Part shown: in pieces, positions 5,198 through 8,493 of the stretch
Layout: every line of letters starts with the position of its first letter
How positions within the stretch are numbered: the stretch's first letter is position 1
NCBI GenBank assembly: GCA_028865375.1
Contig: JAGWKJ010000091.1
Location: 1-8,493 of the forward strand
DNA from: Hyphomicrobiales bacterium
Lineage (GTDB): Bacteria; Pseudomonadota; Alphaproteobacteria; Rhizobiales; Beijerinckiaceae
Direction of reading: 5' to 3'
Length of the DNA: 8,493 nucleotides
Made by a program: the position numbers and the translations under genes
Notes under the pieces: model-generated
Databases searched by the model: none
Told to the model about the DNA's origin: nothing
The model's input: only the letters and a program-made list of their open reading frames with translations

Positions 5198-7675
5198 TCA
5201 GAAGCCCGAGACGGTCTGGCCGAGCAGCCCGCTGGTGCGCTGAAGCGTGTCGCCGCCCAGCGTGCGAAGCGTCAGCGCGAAGGTGATCGCGCTGGAGCGT
5301 TGCAGCGTGCCGGTCGTCGGGTCGGCGCCGAGCCCCTGCTGGTAGGAGACGTCGAAGCTCGTGCAATGGCAGGCGTCGGTGACGCCGAAGCCCAGCGCGA
5401 AGGCGGTCGCGTTGGGCACGGTCTCTGCCGCCACCGTCGGCCGCCGCGACAGGTCGAACAGCGCCGAGCCGTCGACGTGCCAGCCGCCGCCGAGCTTGAG
5501 CGTGCCCCCGAAATACACGCCTTCGCGGTTTTCGTAGAAGCCGATGTCGGGCTGGGCCGCGTAGCGGGCATAGCCCACGGTCGCCGACACCGCGCCATAT
5601 TCGCCCCGCGCCAGCGCGTCGAGACGCGTAAAACCATGCGTCGCGGGATCGTATTGCTGCTTGGCGGCGAAGCTCAGCGCTTCGTTCAGCGCGAGATTTT
5701 CGCCGAACACGAACGCCGAGTTGGCGGTCGCCAACCCAGAATCGAGGCCGACGCCCGCCGCGTCCGGCGTCGCGTAGGAATTGCGCCCGGCGAGCTGCGA
5801 CGAGCGCCCCGCGGTGAGCGCGCCGAAGCCGCCGCCGGCGAAATCGACCTGCCACTTCACGCCGTAATTCGCGCGCACGCCGCCCTCGACGCGATCGAAG
5901 CCCGAGAACTTGTTCCAGGCGAACAGGTCGGTGACGTCGAACACGAGGCTCTGCGCGTCCATGTTGGGCACCGCGCCGATTCCGCCTTCGTTGGGTCGCG
6001 CGACGATCTGGGCGATCGGCGTCAGCGTCTGCGCGCCGATGCCGGTCGAGGCGACGAGCGGGTAGCGCCAATCGAGGCCAATTCCGGGCATCAGGCGGCC
6101 GGCGAAGGCGGGCGATCCGGGACCGAGCACGCCGAGTTGCGAGGCGTTCGAGAACGTCTGGTTGAGTCCCGTCGTCACGTCGTAATAGGAATAGGTCCGC
6201 GCGAGGTCGAGCGACCGCCAGTTCGCGTCGCCGCGCACGAAGGCGAACGGGGTGAGCACGTCGCCGAGCGGATCGACGATCCTGCGGCTCCACGTCGCCT
6301 GCGCGCTGGCGCGGGTGAGCTCGCCGCCGATGCCGCGCAGCAGGCATTGGCCAGGCACGTAGGTGCCCGGCGCGCACACGCCGTAGAGGCTCGGCCCGGC
6401 GGCGGCGCCCGCGTTCTGGAACGTCGCGGCCTGCGCAGTCATGGCGGCGAAATTCGCCTCGAGCTCCAGCACGCCTTTGGGGCCGGCGGCGAGCGCGAAC
6501 TGGCGGTCGTAGTCGAGCACCGGCAGCGCGTCGGGCTGCTGCGATTGCAGGTCGCCGGTGGCCAGGCCCTGGAAGTGATACGCGTGCAGGTCGAACCAGC
6601 TGCGCGGCCCCTGCCCGACCAGCCAGGCGTCGGACACCAGCTCGCGCACGTAATAGTTCGACAGGTTGCGCGGATTCAGCGCGTAATCGGAGACGAAGAA
6701 CGGATCGCTCAGCAGCGATGCATTCCAGCCGAACGCCCATTGCTTGTCGAGCCAGAACTTACCGTCGGTCTGCAACATGCCGCGGAACGCGCGCCGGCCG
6801 GTGGCGAAGGGCGCCGGCTTGAACGCTTCGGGATCGGACTGGAAGACGCCCGCCGCGCGGATCGCATATTCGCCGTTCTGCAGCCGATGGCGCCATTTTA
6901 GGTCGGCGTAGAGGCCCTGCTGCGTCCAATAGGTCGGCGTGAGCGTGAGGTCCCGGTTGGGCGCGATCGCCCAGAAGAAGGGCTGCGTGAACCCGACGCC
7001 GAGGCCGGTGCGCTCGACGACGCTGGGGGTGAGGAACCCCGTGTGCCTGCGCACGGTGGCGTCGGCGGTGGCGAACCACGGCGTCCAGAACACCGGCACG
7101 CCGCCGACTTCCAGCGTCATGTCGCGGAAATAGACCGTATGCGTGCGGCTGTCCTGGACGATCTTGACCGCCTTGATCTGCCACAGCGGCGGCGCGGCCG
7201 GCTTGCCCGAACACGGCACGCAGGCGGTATAGGCGCCGTGGTCGAGGCTGGTCGCCACGCCGCCGAGCCGCTCGGCGCGCGCGGCGCTGAAGGTCGTCTG
7301 GTCGGGCCCGACCGCGACGAGGCTCTCGACGAACCCGTCCGAATAATCGTCGGTGGCGTCGACCTTGTCGGCGTAGGTCACGACGCCCGAGGGATCGGTC
7401 ATCTTGACGTGGCCCTGCGCCGTCACGCGCCGCGTGGCTTGGTCATACGAGACGCGGTCGGCCTGCAGCGCGCGGCCCTTGTAATAGAGCTGCACGTCGC
7501 CCGAGGCGGTCACGACCTTGTGGTCGCGGTCGTAGGTCAGGCTGTCGGCGTCGAGCAGGAGGCGGTCCACCGCCGCACGCGCCGGGGACGCGAAGAGCGT
7601 CGCGGCCGCCAGAATCGCGGCCAAGATCGCGAAGGCGGCCGCCGGCGCGCCACGCATTCGGCGACGGCCGGCCAT
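5198..7675 (-). CDS. lptD: LPS-assembly protein LptD (outer-membrane LPS translocon)
   Basis: LptD is the outer-membrane barrel that, with the lipoprotein LptE, inserts lipopolysaccharide into the outer leaflet. The 825-residue precursor (E. coli 784) has an arginine-rich start, a hydrophobic stretch at about 12-30 and a likely signal peptidase site after Ala34 (SPARA/AV). Residues about 38-150 are the OstA/LptA-like periplasmic jellyroll (LLDADSLTYD, VVTASGDVQLYYKGR, YADKVDATDDYSDG). PPLWQIKAVKIVQD at 162-175 and PVFWTPWF at 194-201 mark the join to the barrel, which fills the rest. Cysteines occur only as three pairs: 152/155, 434/444 and 769/771. The first and last pairs probably make the interdomain disulfides known from E. 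coli LptD. The ATG at 7675 shares its A with the lptG stop (TGATG) and follows a strong GGAGG. surA, usually next, is absent. Confidence 0.96.
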   Translation of the reverse strand: MAGRRRMRGAPAAAFAILAAILAAATLFASPARAAVDRLLLDADSLTYDRDHKVVTASGDVQLYYKGRALQADRVSYDQATRRVTAQGHVKMTDPSGVVTYADKVDATDDYSDGFVESLVAVGPDQTTFSAARAERLGGVATSLDHGAYTACVPCSGKPAAPPLWQIKAVKIVQDSRTHTVYFRDMTLEVGGVPVFWTPWFATADATVRRHTGFLTPSVVERTGLGVGFTQPFFWAIAPNRDLTLTPTYWTQQGLYADLKWRHRLQNGEYAIRAAGVFQSDPEAFKPAPFATGRRAFRGMLQTDGKFWLDKQWAFGWNASLLSDPFFVSDYALNPRNLSNYYVRELVSDAWLVGQGPRSWFDLHAYHFQGLATGDLQSQQPDALPVLDYDRQFALAAGPKGVLELEANFAAMTAQAATFQNAGAAAGPSLYGVCAPGTYVPGQCLLRGIGGELTRASAQATWSRRIVDPLGDVLTPFAFVRGDANWRSLDLARTYSYYDVTTGLNQTFSNASQLGVLGPGSPAFAGRLMPGIGLDWRYPLVASTGIGAQTLTPIAQIVARPNEGGIGAVPNMDAQSLVFDVTDLFAWNKFSGFDRVEGGVRANYGVKWQVDFAGGGFGALTAGRSSQLAGRNSYATPDAAGVGLDSGLATANSAFVFGENLALNEALSFAAKQQYDPATHGFTRLDALARGEYGAVSATVGYARYAAQPDIGFYENREGVYFGGTLKLGGGWHVDGSALFDLSRRPTVAAETVPNATAFALGFGVTDACHCTSFDVSYQQGLGADPTTGTLQRSSAITFALTLRTLGGDTLQRTSGLLGQTVSGF

Positions 7676-8493
7676 CAGCCGTCCTCCCGCCGCAGCAAAC
7701 CTTGCACGCCCGCGAGACATCCGACCGCCGATGGGACGCTTGCGGCATAGGCCGCGCCGATGAACCCCGATCGCGCGAAATCCGCGCCGACCTTCAGCGC
7801 CACATAAAGCACGAACGTCGCCAGAACGCCATGCGCGAGGCGCCACGCGGGGAAACCGCCGCGCGAGATCGTCATGGAGTTCATCGCCGCCAGCAGCGTC
7901 ACCGCCACCAAGGCGAGCGGCGTGGCCGCGAGCCCCGCGAAGCGCGCGAGATAGGGCCTCGGATCCAATCCGGCGGCGCCCGCCGCGGCCGACGCCGCGG
8001 GCAGGCCCCAGAACGAGACGAGCCGCGGCTCCGCCACCCCTTGGACGAGCGCGACGGGGTCGATTTCGGTGGGGAGATCGAGATGCGCGGCCTTGGCCGG
8101 CGGTTCGCCGGCGCGATAGGTCGTGGCGTCGGCGAGGGACCAGGCGCCTTTCCGCAGCGTCGCGATCGACGCGTCGATCCGCCGCTCCAGCCCGCCGTCG
8201 GGCGCGAACAGGAAGAACGACGCGCCGTAGAGCGCCGCCTCGGAGGGCCGCGCGTATCGCGCCCGCACGATGGCGTCCGGCTTGGCTTGGCGGAGCCAGA
8301 ACGTGCGGCCGTCGGTCGGCGCGGCCTCGGCGGCGAACAGCCGCGACTCGATCGCGTTCTCGGTCCGGTTCGACCATGCGGCCAGGGGATCGAACGCCGC
8401 GGCGAGCAGGACGCCCGTCGACGCGGCGACGACGACGCCCGGCAGCGCGAGCGTCCAGGCCGAGGCGCCGGCCGCGCGCGCCGCCACGAGTTC
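7675..8493 (-). CDS. lptG: LPS export ABC transporter permease LptG, 5'-truncated by the window edge
   Basis: LptG and LptF form the inner-membrane permease that, with the ATPase LptB, lifts lipopolysaccharide into the LptC-LptA bridge. Only the last 272 residues are visible; about 90-100 N-terminal residues (E. coli 360 in total) lie beyond the right edge. The visible part starts in the cytoplasmic coupling segment (ELVAARAAGASAW). It continues with one membrane helix (about 15-35), a periplasmic jellyroll-like domain (about 40-180, including VSFWGLP), and three helices at about 187-206, 219-238 and 247-267. It ends in the family-typical EDG. An in-frame GTG at 8487 is unlikely to be the real start. 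Position directly before lptD favours LptG over the related LptF, which is usually the gene before it. The stop overlaps the lptD start by one base. Confidence 0.88.
   Translation of the reverse strand, partial: ELVAARAAGASAWTLALPGVVVAASTGVLLAAAFDPLAAWSNRTENAIESRLFAAEAAPTDGRTFWLRQAKPDAIVRARYARPSEAALYGASFFLFAPDGGLERRIDASIATLRKGAWSLADATTYRAGEPPAKAAHLDLPTEIDPVALVQGVAEPRLVSFWGLPAASAAAGAAGLDPRPYLARFAGLAATPLALVAVTLLAAMNSMTISRGGFPAWRLAHGVLATFVLYVALKVGADFARSGFIGAAYAASVPSAVGCLAGVQGLLRREDG
7682..7688 (-). promoter_or_regulatory. Ribosome binding site of lptD
   Basis: On the minus strand this reads GGGAGGA inside the last codons of lptG. Its GGAGG core ends 7 bases before the ATG at 7675. It supports that start over a second in-frame ATG six codons later (residue 7). 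It is the best ribosome site within the lpt-pdxA-rsmA cluster. Confidence 0.75.

Noticed and set aside
4191..6740. Apparent fusion of a long N-terminal region to PdxA
   Set aside because: The frame is open upstream of pdxA only because it runs through lptD in the wrong frame. Those residues are Arg-rich nonsense, and the PdxA family begins at about 5195.
5300..6901. Long open frame on the + strand opposite lptD (533 codons)
   Set aside because: It mirrors lptD codons, is rich in Arg, Glu, Ala and Val without any motif, and has no ribosome site that stands out. Stop codons are rare in all frames at this GC content.
5198..8377. Apparent N-terminal extension of LptD through lptG
   Set aside because: The upstream part is an out-of-frame reading of lptG. 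The signal peptide and strong ribosome site place the start at 7675.
1..8493. A previously undescribed multi-gene system
   Set aside because: All six genes belong to well-known housekeeping families with intact motifs and ordinary neighbours. Nothing in the window suggests horizontally acquired or defence-related DNA.

Overview
This window is high in GC (roughly 70% by eye) and densely coded. It looks like chromosomal housekeeping DNA from an alphaproteobacterium. Three things point that way: the lptG-lptD-pdxA-rsmA gene order, a malonyl-CoA decarboxylase of the type common in Rhizobiales and Rhodospirillales, and an intergenic palindromic repeat of a kind scattered through Bradyrhizobium-like and related genomes. 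Genus cannot be fixed from the sequence alone.

Layout. (1) Positions 1-1274, + strand: malonyl-CoA decarboxylase, cut at the left edge. (2) Positions 1275-1335: a short gap between convergent genes, with a strong GC-rich hairpin. (3) Positions 1336-2901, - strand: purH, complete, with a clear ribosome binding site and a candidate promoter. (4) Positions 2902-3330: a 429-base non-coding stretch holding two palindromic repeat elements. (5) Positions 3331-8493, - strand: a tight cluster transcribed lptG (cut at the right edge) > lptD > pdxA > rsmA/ksgA. Its junctions are a 1-base overlap, a 2-base gap and a 4-base overlap, which suggests one translationally coupled transcript.

How the genes relate. 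LptG is an inner-membrane subunit of the LPS export machine and LptD is its outer-membrane translocon. PdxA works in vitamin B6 synthesis and RsmA in 16S rRNA maturation. This grouping is a variant of the well-known lptD-surA-pdxA-rsmA cluster of Proteobacteria, but surA is missing from its usual place. purH, which makes the last two steps to IMP, is separated from the cluster by the repeats and probably has its own promoter. The decarboxylase belongs to a different unit on the other strand.

I found no mobile element, CRISPR array, tRNA, rRNA, defence system or obviously novel system. The points most worth a second look are the missing surA, the cysteine layout of LptD, and the repeat block upstream of purH.
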